From contig NTMA01000066.1 in NCBI GenBank assembly GCA_002917075.1, positions 62,001-126,000 on the forward strand: DNA of 64,000 nucleotides. The letters are read 5' to 3'. Shown here one piece after another: positions 35,204-47,649 of the stretch (position 1 is the first letter of the stretch; every line of letters starts with the position of its first letter). The stretch is from Hawksworthiomyces lignivorus (lineage: Eukaryota > Ascomycota > Sordariomycetes > Ophiostomatales > Ophiostomataceae). The notes beneath the pieces are model-generated. The model ran no database searches and was not told where the DNA came from. It worked only from the letters and a program-made list of their open reading frames with translations. The position numbers were made by a program, and so were the translations under genes.

Positions 35204-36050
35204 TTACGTCGTGCAATTAGACAGTTGAGGTTCACGGATCATGATAAACAGGTTCACAGGAGCCGGACCACGGACGAGAGAAATTTCTCTCTTCAGCTCG
35301 AAACCGAACTTGCCATAATACGCATTATTGCTCATAGAGCTCGATTCAAGGTAGATAGGTCGTTTCTCAACGTCGGCCTATATATGTTGTCAAAGAAAGA
35401 GAACAATTATTTAGCATAGCCACAATGAAAATCAGAAATGATGTGCTTCAAACTTTGTCGGTTTCGCTTACTTTGATAAACATGTGCTCTAACAGCTTTT
35501 GTGCGTAGCCCCGGCCACGCGCGCCCGGCTTCGTTCCGAGATAAAGAAGGTAGTAGCTGTTGTCTTTGTCACCGCGCTCAGCCATGACTTCAAGCTTGGT
35601 GCGATACAATAATGGCAGCAACTCAGCATAATAGCGCCTGCGACATTCGCTTGAAAGCTGAAAATGCAGCCGCCACATGCCGCTGCGTAACATGGACCAC
35701 CACCCATTCAGTTCCTTATTTGGGGGCATCCACAAGGCAACACTCTCATAATTAGGACCAATGGTAGCAACAATGCCATTCAAGGCTACCGCAGCTACAA
35801 TATAGGTCATTATGTTCACGTGAAGTTGCCACGTATCCTCAGCCGACGGATTAGCTGCGTCGTGCGGCATGACAAGGTACTGAGATAACTTATCAGTCGC
35901 AAACGCATGTGCCAGAGACAGGGCTGCCTCGCGGCACTCTGTCATGCCAATGACACGCACACTGCCTGCCCAGTGAGCAGGAACTAATGACTGAATTTGT
36001 TTTCGCTCTCCCTTGCGAGCAACATGTGCTGTACTAGCAAGCTTCGCCAT
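35204..36050 (-). CDS. GNAT-family N-acetyltransferase
   Basis: Two exons (36050-35472, 35377-35204) encode 250 aa. The GNAT acetyl-CoA-binding motif A is clear: YYLLYLGTKPGARGRGYAQK (about residues 165-184), with the R-G-x-G-x-A pyrophosphate loop. Motif B follows in the second exon: PIYLESSSMSNNAYYGKFGF, and the protein ends FIMIREPQLSNCTT. The splice across a 94-nt GT-AG intron restores these strands, which a single-ORF call would lose. This architecture is common among fungal acetyltransferases of unknown substrate; small molecules or protein N-termini are both possible. The start ATG is the first in the open frame. Confidence 0.87.
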
Positions 36051-38329
36051 ACTTGCTCTATACGGTTGCTCTTTGTACTCTTCTACCTTTGCTTCTCGTG
36101 GCGAGTTTCAAAGATAGCGTGAACTGTAGCCATGGGGATTAGAAGGTCAGGATAAAGTACAAGAATCAATTCTCGGAGAATGTAGAGAGCGAATGTTTCA
36201 TCAAAGATTGAAGTTATTTATGTACATACTATACGCTGTCGCCTGTGCGATTTTTAAAGAACTGTATCCGAGAAATAAACGCAAGTCGACGAGATCAACG
36301 TAGATACCGGAGTGACTTGAAGGATTCTAGAAACATTCGTCTATGCGTGCATCTTCATCTAACTAGCACATTAGATGAAAATCTTTTTGGTAAAGGAGAA
36401 AATACTGACGATAAAGAAAATTCGGAAAGTAAAGAAAAGTAAGTGTTTAGTAGCAGGAAGAGAACATATAACACTATTGGGGCTGCTATTGAGCGTAGTA
36501 TACCATCTTTCAGTAGTCACTTCATATGATCTATTTTTTCACCGTTAGAATGTGCTTTCCTACTTGTTTCTGATTTGCCTTGCGACGAGAGAAGGTTAGC
36601 AAGAACCTCGGAGAGGTGGGAAAAAAGGTAAATTAAAACTACCCAAAACACGAATAAGTAATCTTTGATGTAAATGTTCAGCAAGACTGGTTAGTATTGT
36701 AGGGGATATGGAGAAATAAATACTATGATGTAATTGAATAGCTAAACGAGACATTGTGCATAATAGACCCATATATGTCGTTTCTGTTGTCTAGAGAAAT
36801 GTGATACAGCGTTCGCGTGGGATGAGATGTAGGAAGCTAGATCGGGTAGTGTGAACAAGCAAGCAAGAGAATTCAGGCAGGAGATATACAGAGAACATGC
36901 CTGATAACCGGATTGGGAGTGTTTGTGCATCAATGATTTTTAATTCACCAGTATTTATAGTCGTTACGCGAGATGACACATAGAGATAAGCATGCGTTGT
37001 GCGTCCACGACGAGAAGTGTTATAGCCATTGGGCGTGCAAATCTTGTGTATCAACGTGGTCGAACAACGTGTGGCAACGCGGTCACATGCCTCATGTGAG
37101 GTGAAATGATATATACATCACGTCTGACACGCAGGGAAGAGGTTAGATAGAATGCAACTATGATCTATAAACGACACAGAGAGAGTTTAAGATGCAAGGA
37201 TATAAAAGCGATTAAATACGTTAGAGCCTAGAACGCGAGAACTTATTAGCTTTTTTTTGGCTACTGAAGATTTCCAATTGAACTTGGCGATCATCTCTCG
37301 TTCAGAATCAGTGAGACAAAGAGAATATATTGAAGTGGTTAGTTGTGTAGGAAGTATGGGCATATCTAAGTAGAACATAGCTAGGCGTCTTTGTGCTGAG
37401 TGTCTATTTGATGTAGAAAGGTTAAAAGTCAACAAAAGGGAGACGAAAGCAATGGGTTTGCGTTCATTTGCCAAGCAAAAGATAGCTCTATCGACTCCAA
37501 CACATCGGTCATTCTTGTCTCCCACACATGATTAATTCGCTTCAAACGTGGGGTCCTGGTAAATCAAGTGGTTATACACATTCATTTTTGCAAGGGTTGA
37601 GAAAATGCAGAATGCTCAGGTGATGCACTTTATGCAAGGAGATACATTAAGGCAGGCCATCTTTCACTTTTCTGCATGCAAGGCTCGTTCTGGTATGCTC
37701 ACAGATTTGGCTAAGATAAGACAAAATACGACATTAAAGAAAATAAAAAACACAGTAGAATTAACGACAGCGAAGACGTCTTCGAGATTAAGCAACTCAG
37801 TGTGAGTATGACAAGATAGATAGGCGTGCCTCGCCTCTCTACTGCCTTGAATATAGATGATGCTTGATGCTAACAGGCACAGTTGCTATTGGTAAAGCCC
37901 TTTCTTTTTGATTTCTATGTGTCTTCCTATTATACATACTCATGCAGACGGAACTCGGTGTGGTTCCTGAAATCTCTATGGGCCTCCAAATGCGTGTCAT
38001 ATTCATGCTTGCCAACTGAGTGCAGCACGCAGTTAGAACAGATTGCCGATGGTAAAATAGAATTAGATAGGCCTTATGCTGCTAAAGCAGAATTATCTCA
38101 AAATAAAGCCTTTCCATATAGTGTGCCAATGTGCGTCAAGTGATGGTTCTTTCAGTATTGTATACTATTTCCCATGGTTCCTTCTACTCTTCCTGGGTAT
38201 ATGTTTGCTACTCCAGCGATATAATACAAGTACCATCAGCAGAAGTAGTATCGTCACAGAAGAGACGATTCGGCATTCCCTAAGATGCGCAAGCCTTTCC
38301 TTGATCTGGTTTTATTCCGCAATTGTTCT
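36051..38329. other. Intergenic region upstream of the GNAT gene
   Basis: About 2.3 kb between two minus-strand genes. It should contain the GNAT promoter and the 4E-T 3' UTR. Open frames up to 112 codons (37187-37525, -) resemble nothing known. A TTTTTTTGG run lies near 37251. No RNA gene was recognised. Confidence 0.5.
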
Positions 38330-41300
38330 CTAAGATCTTCTGAATCCAACTCCAGGAAGAGGGGGCTGTTGTTGTATTCCACGGCCGTCGTTAAAGGGAA
38401 ATGGAACGGGCTCAGGTGGTGGGCCTTGGAATCCAATGCCGGGCGGTGGCAAAAATCCAGGTGGGCCTGGAGGACCACCGAAGAATCCGGGCGGTGGGGG
38501 ATGCATGTTTCGCGGAGGGCCAGCAGGAATACCATCTGGGTGGAAAGGGCCAGATGGCGAGAAATTTGGAGGAAACATGCCAGGTAGGGAAGGCATAGGC
38601 ATATTCGGCATTGTAGGAACACTGGCCATGTTGAGCATGTTTGGCGGTATGTTGTGCATGTTCGGCATGTTCGGCATAGGGATATTTGGTATATTTGGCA
38701 TCGATCTGTTCTGCAGGTTGCCTGGGTGGTTGACACCAAGTCCAGGTGGTGGTGGAATCATCGGCTGCTGCGGACCCTGTTGCGTTTGTGGTTGCTGAGG
38801 CAAAATTCTACTTCCAGCAGTAGTACTAGCCTGTTGCTGCAAGAAAGGAAGTGGAGGGCCATGCATCGTGTGCTCTAATCCTAGATGTGGAGGGCGCTGC
38901 AAAATCTGTGTTGGCTGAGGAGGCGGCCGGTTTTCAGCTTCTTGCCGGTGGAACTGCTCATCGACGAAGAGACTTGGATGACCTTGGGGACGAATCTGTT
39001 GTCGGTGGGGGATAATACGGTCTCGCTCACGAGAAAATTCTGTCATATCCATCTCATGATCAGGAATAGAAGGAATATTCACCTGTTTCTGAGGTTGAGG
39101 CATCCGCATGAGCAACTCTTCTGGCCTCCGACCATCGGATCCACTGCGACTTTGCATCAACTTCATAAGAAACTCCGTTTGCGAGTTTGAAGCGGACACA
39201 CTAGAACCAGATCCGCCAGGGACTGGGCGAGGGCCTATTCGAGAAACACTGCTTTCCTGTGTTGTCGCCTGCTGGCGTTGAATAAGCAGCTCTTGGATCA
39301 TCTGCTCTGGTCTAACGGAAGACGACGGCGACTGGTTAGACATCAACGCTGATGGACGCTGCATGAGCATATCTTGCATGATCTGTTGAGGAGGTAATGA
39401 AGGTATAGCGCCTCTGAAACGCGTGTCATCTCGTCGTTCTATGCCGGATTGCAGCTGCGGCTGCGAGTATGGAAGATCTGGAGACGCAAGTCCACTTTTT
39501 TGGCGTCCTTCTTGCGGCGTTGGGAGCGCCACGCTTGAAGACTCGTCAAAACTGCTGGTACCAGGAGGTGTCTCGCTGTTTACACTCGGGCGGCCCACTC
39601 CAATACCACCAATAGCCGGTGGGGATGTGGCAGAGCCTATAGTGCTGCTTTGCAATGTTTGCCGCTGAAGTTTTTGGAGCAGCGCCTGGAAAGCTTCTTT
39701 TTCAGCCGCATCTGGAGGCGCTGCATTGGTAGGTAAACTTGCATTCAGAGGAGACTGGGGGAGATTACCGGTGGCAGGTGTCGGAGGCTCTGTCTGCCGC
39801 CTAGAATCTTCTTGGGAAGAGAAAAACGAAGTGAAACGAGATGACTTCCCTGGCTTGGCTTTCATCGTATCCTTAACTAAATCTCCGCCCGTTATCGCAT
39901 TGCTATCATCGGCCTTTGTGCTCTTAGAAAATTGCTCAAAGAATCGATCTGGACCAGATTCAATAACAGGACCAGAAGCTAAATCGGCCTTTCGAGGACG
40001 GTTGACGGCCTCATTTGACTCAGCAGACTTTTGGACCTCTTGCTTCGATGTATCCGGGCCACGACCTTTCATTTCATCCATAAAACGGCGCAAATCTTCC
40101 TCTGTATGGGTGGCAGGTGGCTTTGCTTCAGTGGCGCCAATATCTTCGTCTAACCATTCGGGTTCCCGCTCAACACGCAGCTGCTGTTGAAAGAAATCGC
40201 GATCGCGATCCCAACGACGATCATACCCGTTACCACTGCGGTCATTTGCCCTATCTCTGAAATTGTCGTGCTGCTGGCTTTCGGGGTCACGGTCACGCCA
40301 GTTTTTGGCTCGATCAATACGATCTCGCTGAAAAGCACGTTCGTTGCGGTCAGTCTGATTTGGTCGATCCAAGCGATCATCATTTGTGTTGCTGCTGTTA
40401 TCTTTGAACCAAGGGCCACGGCTAGATAATCCGTTCCGGCGAGAGCCATCATTGTTATCGTCGCCACCGTCTCGGTCTCTGTCTCTATCCCTTGCCATCA
40501 TGTCGCGATCAAATGTCCGACGAGTACGGTCCCGTCCAGTTACGTCGTTTTCTTCTCGGTCTCTAGGCTTCCGGTCATCGCGGCTATACCGATCGCTACC
40601 GCCGCCTCCGCTACCGCCGCCACCCATTCGGCCGTGAAATCGCTCTGCGCCTTCATGCCCAAAACTTTTTCGAGGCTTTACAGTGCTCCAGCCGTCACTG
40701 TCTTGGTCAGCCTCACCGCGACGCCGATAGTTGGGATTACGGTTGTCACGAGGCCGGTCCGCATTGTTGTTGTAATTAGCGCCGCCTGGAAAGCTGTGAG
40801 CGTCGGTATGATCACTACGAGTACGCTGCCCAAAGCGGTCCCGAGGTTCCTGGTCACGAAATGACTTCTCGCTATCTCCTCCAACCTTGTGCCCAAAATT
40901 TCGTAGTGGTGATGCAGAGGTAAAGCCCATTTTGGGAGGACCAAGGATTATATCATCCGAGTCTTGGACATCCGTTAGCACGGGCGGAATATCGAACAAA
41001 GAGGGACAGAAAGATATCAAATAAGGTTTCCATACTAGATTCATTTCGAGAACTATGTCGGTCGCCAACAGGCCGGCGATTTGTTGTATCAAGAGAGAAG
41101 GTGCCATCGTTGGTCTTAGCCCGGTCATTGCTCTGTCGAGTCTGTTGAGTGCGAGAGTTCTCCGGAGGAGGCCTACTCGGACACGAGGCGTATTGTGTTA
41201 GCAGATGGGTAATATCAGAGAAAATAAAGGAGTACAGGACGAAGTAGTGCTCATAAGACGAATATAAAGTAAGAAAAAAAAAAAAGCTCCTTACCCCATC

Positions 41301-41392
41301 CATAACTCAGCAGGTGGTAGGTTGTGCGGCTTGATACATAGGGGCGATTGGCGAAGCAGTAGAAGAGCTTCTGCAGAATAACGAGAGGCCAT
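38330..41392 (-). CDS. eIF4E-binding protein, 4E-T/Eap1-like
   Basis: Three exons (41392-41295, 41172-41036, 40962-38330) encode 955 aa. The first exon encodes MASRYSAEALLLLRQSPLCI: Tyr5-x4-Leu-Leu is the canonical eIF4E-binding motif, followed by NLPPAELWMGPPPE. The middle is rich in Arg/Asp/Gly (RDRDRDRDGG and similar), then PEWLDEDIG, EEDLRRFMDEMKGRG and RFTSFFSSQEDS, which recalls the Ser-Arg-Phe segment of metazoan 4E-T. The C-terminal third is Gln/Pro/Met-rich with repeated Met-Pro-Asn units and poly-Pro. Such proteins hold eIF4E, repress cap-dependent translation and help place mRNAs in P-bodies. The motif was recovered only by finding the separate first exon. The exact orthology (4E-T or Eap1) is not decided. 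Confidence 0.78.
38583..38740 (-). repeat. Degenerate Met-Pro-Asn repeats within the 4E-T-like gene
   Basis: On the minus strand this part of the coding sequence reads as a string of Met-Pro-Asn, Ile-Pro-Asn and Met-His-Asn triplets (MPNIPNIPMPNMPNMHNIPP). At the DNA level these are imperfect nine-base units such as ATGCCGAAC. It is probably intrinsically disordered and length-variable. Confidence 0.8.
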
Positions 41393-42294
41393 GATCACGG
41401 CTGAAAAGGACAAAACATCCGACTCAATACTGTAGTCAATCCAAATAGAGACAGACTTTCTTGGAACCTTTTAAACCCAACTCTTTCGACCTTGATCACT
41501 TTTGGGGAGCAGTTTGGCGTCTCAAGAAGGGATAAGAAAGAGGAAGTGATCTGTGGTTGGAGTATGTAGTAGAATAGCAAAATGAAAGCGGGAATATGAA
41601 TTAAGGGGGGGGGGGGGGGGGGGGGGGGTAAATGCAAGAAACGATGAGCGAGAGACAAAATAGAATAGATGGCAAGGTGATAGGGAAGGAACCGGCAGTC
41701 TCGAGAAGAAATGGCCAGCAATTTCGAAAGAAAACCACGGCGACTTGTGTGGATGGTTGATTGTCAAAAAGTTTGAAATCGAGTGTGAGAATCCGGTCAG
41801 GTCGGCGCAAGAGAAGTGATGGATGGCTATTCAGCTGCCTGAACTACGGCGATTGAAGAGAGAATCCCCACAGAGTCGAGAAAAGTCCAGAGCTTTTATT
41901 GTGCGTTGCCTTTATGTTCTTTTCTGAAATTTTCGAGACAGCCCGATCTTGAAGTAAAAGGAACCCAGCCTGAAATGCGAGCAGTTTTGGCCTTTGTTGG
42001 AAGGGGGCGAAGGAGAAAACGACGTCGGCGGGTCGTCCCCATGTTGCTTGCTGTTTAAGGAGCCAAATAAAAATGTGGCCCGTGCTCTAGAAAGTGGTTT
42101 CGTTAAATCAGTAGCGCCTTATGTAACAGCTTAGTCATCGAGAAAAACTTGAGACAGTAAACCACCGTATGTTTTTGCACGTTTATTTGTGAGAAATTGT
42201 GAGGATATACAGAGATTATGGCCTTTTAATACAAAAATATTCCTCACTATTTATTGATTTAGTTTCGAATATCCTTGCGTATTTTCCAATCCTA
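41393..42294. promoter_or_regulatory. 4E-T promoter/leader and URB1 3' UTR
   Basis: The flanking genes are tandem on the minus strand. The 400 bases upstream of the 4E-T start are pyrimidine-rich on the coding strand and contain a 24-base C run (G on the plus strand). No gene was recognised. Confidence 0.5.
41605..41628. repeat. Poly-G/poly-C tract of 24 bases
   Basis: 24 consecutive G on the plus strand, 213 bases upstream of the 4E-T start codon. As the 4E-T leader is read from the minus strand, its RNA would carry poly-C, while the template strand is G-rich. The exact length may be affected by sequencing error. Confidence 0.9.
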
Positions 42295-45200
42295 TCATCC
42301 CTTTCTGAAGTTACTAGTGCTCTCTGTCATATCATGCATGCTCCAGTCCTCAACACGGGCTTGGTCGCATGTGCCCCAAAGTTTGTGCATGAGAGACTGA
42401 ACGATGTATCTCTCATCTACTTTGTAAGATTCTCCGTGTTCCACCTGATGTCTAATTAGTTTAGTGACATGCAAAGTTCTCTCGCCGTCTCTGAGTGTTC
42501 TTTTCACGGTTGTGAGCCAGCCAACAACGCCAAACCGAGTGATGAGCGTTGTGCTACCTCCTTCAATGGCGGTCGCACTGGATAAAATACGAAAGACCTG
42601 CCGCCGGAGCGGCAGTTGCACGTAAGGATTTGAAACCACCGATAGAATAGTCTCGAATAGCCGTCGTGTATGGAAATACCCAACGTCTGCCGGCGTTCGG
42701 AGGCTATCAAATAGATAGTTCAACATCCAGTTAACTTCGGCATAGTATGAGTCATCCCTTGTCGGTCCATCTTGGACAATGTCGCGCACTAGCGGAAAAG
42801 CCTGCATCTTCCAAATTGGTCCTGCCGTAAGAAAAGTATTTATCTTTGCGTAGAGACAATGTAATGGGTTCCGTAACACATCAAGGGCGTGGACGGCAAA
42901 TGCCACAATATGACTTGGCACGGGCAAATCTGCAGACTCTCTGTCTGTCATCCATAATTTTGCGGATTCGATGAGCTCGGATATCAAAAGCCAAACTTGC
43001 TCTCTTTCGTCATATGTTGAGTTCCGGATCTTGGTCGCCATCTTGACCAAGTTCACCAAAGCTTGCCTCCGAATGCTAATATCCTCCGACGCAAGAAGCA
43101 TAATAAGAGACGAAGCGTAGTCTTCTTCAATTAATTCATCTGCAGATTTGTTCGCCCACTTAGCCAGAACTGAAGTGTCAAGACTGCGTATGGGGTATAG
43201 ATCAATGCCGTCGTCAGGCGTGTCGTAGTCGCTTAGACAGCCATATTTCTCCTCGCTTGCATTCCTATTTGGCCTTGTCATAAGCAAATCCCCACCGGTG
43301 ACAAGGCTAGGCCCTAGCCCTTGTGTAAGCTGCTGAGTTTCAGCATGCGAGCGTGTTGGTAAAGTCTTGGGAAAGTTTAGGGCAGAAGTTGAGCTTTTAG
43401 GGAAGGCAGAAACGACTTTATCAAATACTCGCTTAAGCACGTCGTCAGACCCTCTACAGCGCTCAAAATATCGTAGAAGAAAACCAGCAAGACTTTCTAG
43501 AGACTCATCGTCGGCGGTAGCAGTAGCAAAATGCAATTGCTCCGCTATTGCCATTGTTATAGGATCAAATGGAAGTAGCTCAAAAGCCGTGTCATCGATT
43601 TCTGAAACCTCGATGATGAGATCTTGGATCATTTCGATGTACTTGATCGGTCCATTCGCACAGCGAACAACACAGTTGTCCACAAACGCCCATACAGGAT
43701 GAGACAATAAAGACTGCGTTTTCGAACCCGGAATTGTCTTCAAGCTGCTAAACAGCGCTGCCAGACCAGGAGTATTGCCGTTGGCTGAAGCCCCGCATGA
43801 TAAAACAAGCTGCTGCTCCCGTGCCACGAAATCCAAGACATCTCCAGTTTTGTTCAATCCCAGCTCTGTGTTCGCTTCGGTATGTATCTTTAACAATGTC
43901 ACAAAAGGACAAGCTGTAAGGCCCCTAATTTTTGAAAACCATTGCATTCCTGGAGAATACTCGGCGATGGCTAACAAGTTCTCGAGTTCCATTAGTTTTA
44001 GCGTCTTATCCTGAGATGATCCACGATACTCGTCCAGCTCTCGCATGCCGGCGAAAAGATAAGGCGACACATCAAATTTAGATAACAACGCAACTTGGGG
44101 AATAATTTCATAGTAGAGGCGTAAAACTCTAGTCGTTACTTCGCGGAAGAGAAGGTCTTCCTTTGAGAGCCCTCGATAAGTATTAACGATGTCCTTCATG
44201 GAAGGACACCGTCGACAGAATCCATCCACAACTCTTCGTGAAGACTCACGCCACAGCAATTCGGTATGGTATGTTCGTGCGGCGTCATCATGCATTTGGA
44301 GAGCAGATTGGAGTTTCCCCATTGAGACAGCAAGCAATCGCATTGTGATAAAGGAAATCAACTTAGATTTATGCGCAAGGCATCGGCCAAAAGTTTTTTG
44401 TGTCAAAGGCAGTGGAAGTATGTTGTCCACAACGATGGATGTCGGAGGTGGCAAAAGAGCATACTTGAACTTAGATCCAAAGTAGAGAGGCAAGTCGATT
44501 TTGATGATACTGAACAAAAGCGCAGCAAACCCCACCCAGGTTGCCGAGATCTTGGGCTCGAAAGTAAAGCTTCTCTTGTTGACAAAATACCATGCGATAA
44601 GTTCGGGGGCATTTTTGAATATAGAAATAAGAAGCTCGCTTTGCCGAGTACTTGACCAAGGCCGGAGGTTAGAGATCAAATCAGCCAGAATGATGTTGTG
44701 TGCCGGGATGTTGTTAGTGAATTCATCAACCCAAGCAATGCTACCAAGTCCAGCACCCGCTTGAGCACCATCCCCAAGCTCTGTGCTCGGCGTTACTCCT
44801 GTTGTTGCTATATTCGGTTCAATGCCAATAGGATAGCATCCAGATTGGTCTCGCAGAACGCCAACATTAGGTGATGTGCAAACCTGTAAGAGAAACTGAT
44901 GAGCAGCATCCGAGACCGGTAGTGCATGGTGATCTTTGTTTGCACTGTTGTCTTCTGGTGAAGCAACTTTGTTGTCATGTGCGTAAGAGTAGAGGCTAGC
45001 TATGCGAATGAGTGTTGCCGCGTTGAATAGCTTTATCTTCGACGATTTAGCTAACTTCTTATCATTGGCGATATGATTCCACAATGTACCCAAGATGTCG
45101 TGAATAAGATAAGGCGGGTCATCCTTGATGGTTTTGGTAAGTGCTCCGACAACTTCACGCTGAGAAAGAAGTTCTGCCTTGGCTTCTGGATGTAGAAATT

Positions 45201-45993
45201 TCACCGTAGCTAAGAAAAAGCGAATGGCATTTGTGCGTGTAGATGTACGCTTAATATCTTCGATTCCATCGCCAAGAAACTTGATTCCCATATTTCTTGC
45301 GAGTGAGCGATAGGTATAGTGGCGAGCGCGAAAGATGGCTTTGGCTAGGGCACCACCATCAAAGCCAACTGCTTCACGCAGCATGCGCAGGGTCGGCGAG
45401 ATGACGAATTCCTTTCCTTTGTCTGCTGATAAATTACGTGCAATCAGCTCTAGTTGCCGCTGTTGTAGTAGTGTGCGACATATACCGAGACACATCGGAG
45501 CCATGTCTAGTACGTGGGACAAATGTTTAACCAGAAGTGCCAACACCACAGGCACGGCCGACATGAGATTATCGTTGTTCATCCTCATGGCAAAGTCCCA
45601 AGTGTCCATAATATCTGGCAAGTAGACAGATTCTGTGTCACCTTCATCATTGTCGACGTTATTTCCTCTTCTCGGTGTTGTTGACATGAGATAACTGTGA
45701 AGCAGAGCGACGTCGCTTGACGTTTGCTTATCAGGATCGGTTATTTTGTCTAGCAAAAGTTTGAAAGATTGTATTCCTGCAATAGCTATTAGGTAAAAAT
45801 GGTCTTCAAAACCTTCATTTCGTTTAAATTACAGCGTACCGTGACGAGCGATTTGAAGATCTTGGTTAAATGCCAGAAGTTGCATCAGTTGTCTTGCCGA
45901 ATGAACTTCTTCAGAAGTGGGTGCATCGTGCACAACTCGAGGCCTTTTTTTGGACACCTCTACGTCCAGGGCATGTTGCCTCTTCTTAGCCAT
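42295..45993 (-). CDS. URB1: URB1/Npa1, nucleolar 60S ribosome-assembly factor
   Basis: Two exons (45993-45840, 45785-42295) encode 1214 aa. The start MAKKRQHALDVEVSKKRPRV is basic, as for a nucleolar protein. Conserved N-terminal family stretches are YLPDIMDTWDFAMRMNNDNL, LMSAVPVVLALLVKHLSHVL, VISPTLRMLREAVGFDGGAL and YRSLARNMGIKFL. The remainder is an extended helical-repeat protein. Urb1 acts early in 60S subunit assembly with Npa2, Rsa3, Nop8 and Dbp6. It is shorter than the yeast protein, which I recall as about 1760 residues. The frame is intact and ends in a normal stop, so truncation would be evolutionary rather than a sequencing break. The last residues (STSNFRKG) show no match known to me. 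It is divergent from the isomerase gene. Confidence 0.88.
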
Positions 45994-46720
45994 TCTCGCG
46001 GTATGTTGCCCATTAATTCATTTAGTTGATTATTTGTGGTGTGCGTGTGGCAGAGGAACTTTCTTATAGAATCCCATTTCAACCAGGAAATTTTGAGACT
46101 GATAACTGATAAGCATCTGCCGATGTTTACCGCCTTTTGAATTAGGTTTACAAGCAAAATACTTCTCAGACTACGTAAGATACATAGGCTTACTTTGAGC
46201 TAAAAACTAGCAACTGCACATTGGCTAGATTCAACTTTATAAACTTATGTATAACGTAATGTACCTTTTAATCGCAATTCGAATAGATGGGCACGTGAGG
46301 ATCCACTCTGAGCTGATATTAATTCCCTGATTGGACAATCAGTTCGTTGTCTAACCTGACCTCTTGGGAGAGAGTTAGCGGGGCTCGTGTCAACAAAAGT
46401 GTTTATTAACTTTCCCCAATCTCTCTCCTACGAAATCAACCCAACCAGCCAACTGCCCTCTTGGAGCCTGTTGAAGAATCTACAGATTTTATTCTTCACG
46501 CAGCTACCTCTTGTGCTCAATTTCTTCTAAACACACAGAACACGTATGTTACAATATCTCGCATTGTGAACAAGAGCGCCCGAGAGTTGTTTGAGAACGC
46601 TGAAGTGCAAACAATCTCCATTCCTTCTTCATCTATAATATCGACGGGCCAACGATCTTCACATCAACTAACCTCTCCAAGACAGATGCGACTAATTTGT
46701 CTACCTCTATATTAGCCGCC
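45994..46720. promoter_or_regulatory. Divergent promoter region, URB1 and IDI1
   Basis: 727 bases separate the two start codons. A 5' leader rich in C and T precedes the IDI1 ATG (about 46400-46660). A spurious 84-codon ORF (46461-46715) lies within that leader. No other feature was recognised. Confidence 0.5.
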
Positions 46721-47649
46721 ATGTCGACAACCACAACTACTGTCTTGGGCCATGAGCCGATCACAGCGCATAATATCCTAAGATTGTTTCCTGATATCGA
46801 CACGAGCGATGGTGCCCTAGAGGGCCACGACGAAGAACAGATTCGGTTAATGGATGAGAAGTGTATTGTGCTCGATGAAAATGACGTACCAATTGGTAAA
46901 GCAAGTAAAAAGATTTGTACGTGATTTACCGACAAAATCTTCGAATCCTAGGTGTGCAGAAAAGCTGCAGAGATCGAGGTACAGACAACGTTCTCTAACT
47001 CGCATACACAGGCCATTTGATGCCTAACATCGACCGGGGCCTTCTTCATCGTGCCTTCTCCGTGTTCTTGTTTGACGAGAATAATCGATTACTGCTCCAA
47101 CAGCGCGCATCTGAGAAAATCACATTCCCGGATATGTGGACAAACACATGTTGTTCGCATCCACTGGCGGTTACCGGCGAGACTGGAGTAACCTTACTTG
47201 AGTCAATTGAGGGTGTTAAGCGGGCGGCCCAACGCAAGCTGGACCACGAACTTGGTATCAAGAAAGAACAAGTGCCGCTCAATCAGTTCGATTTCCTTGC
47301 TCGCATACATTACAAAGCTCCTAGCGATGGTAAATGGGGCGAGCACGAGAGTAAGCTTTTGTCTCATTCGCATTCAGTATTCAGTGTCCTAGACCTCCTA
47401 CTGACTACTGTTTCAGTTGACTATATTTTGTTTATCAAGGCAAAGGTTAATCTCCATGTCAATGAGAATGAAGTCCAGGCCACAAAATACGTCACGCCGG
47501 AAGAACTGAAAGCGCAGTTCGAGGATCCTAACCTGACTTTCACGCCCTGGTTCAAGCTCATCTGCAACTCTATGCTCTTCGAGTGGTGGGAACATTTAGG
47601 GTCGGGTCTCGAGAAGTACGTGAATGAACAGGAAATTCGACGGATGTAA
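46721..47649 (+). CDS. IDI1: Isopentenyl-diphosphate delta-isomerase
   Basis: Three exons (46721-46916, 47012-47350, 47417-47649) encode 255 aa. The Nudix-like fold carries the type I IDI signatures: [20 protein letters not shown], then [10 protein letters not shown] with the catalytic Cys (about residue 110), and WGEHEIDYILF with the catalytic Glu (about 176). The enzyme interconverts isopentenyl and dimethylallyl diphosphate, supplying the mevalonate pathway for sterols, quinones and prenylation. An upstream in-frame start (46697) would be non-ATG, so the ATG at 46721 was chosen. The introns are 95 and 66 nt, each with a conventional donor. The length is close to the type I fungal enzymes. 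Confidence 0.96.

Noticed and set aside
40150..41128. Plus-strand ORFs opposite the 4E-T-like gene
   Set aside because: Shadow frames of a repetitive Arg/Asp coding region.
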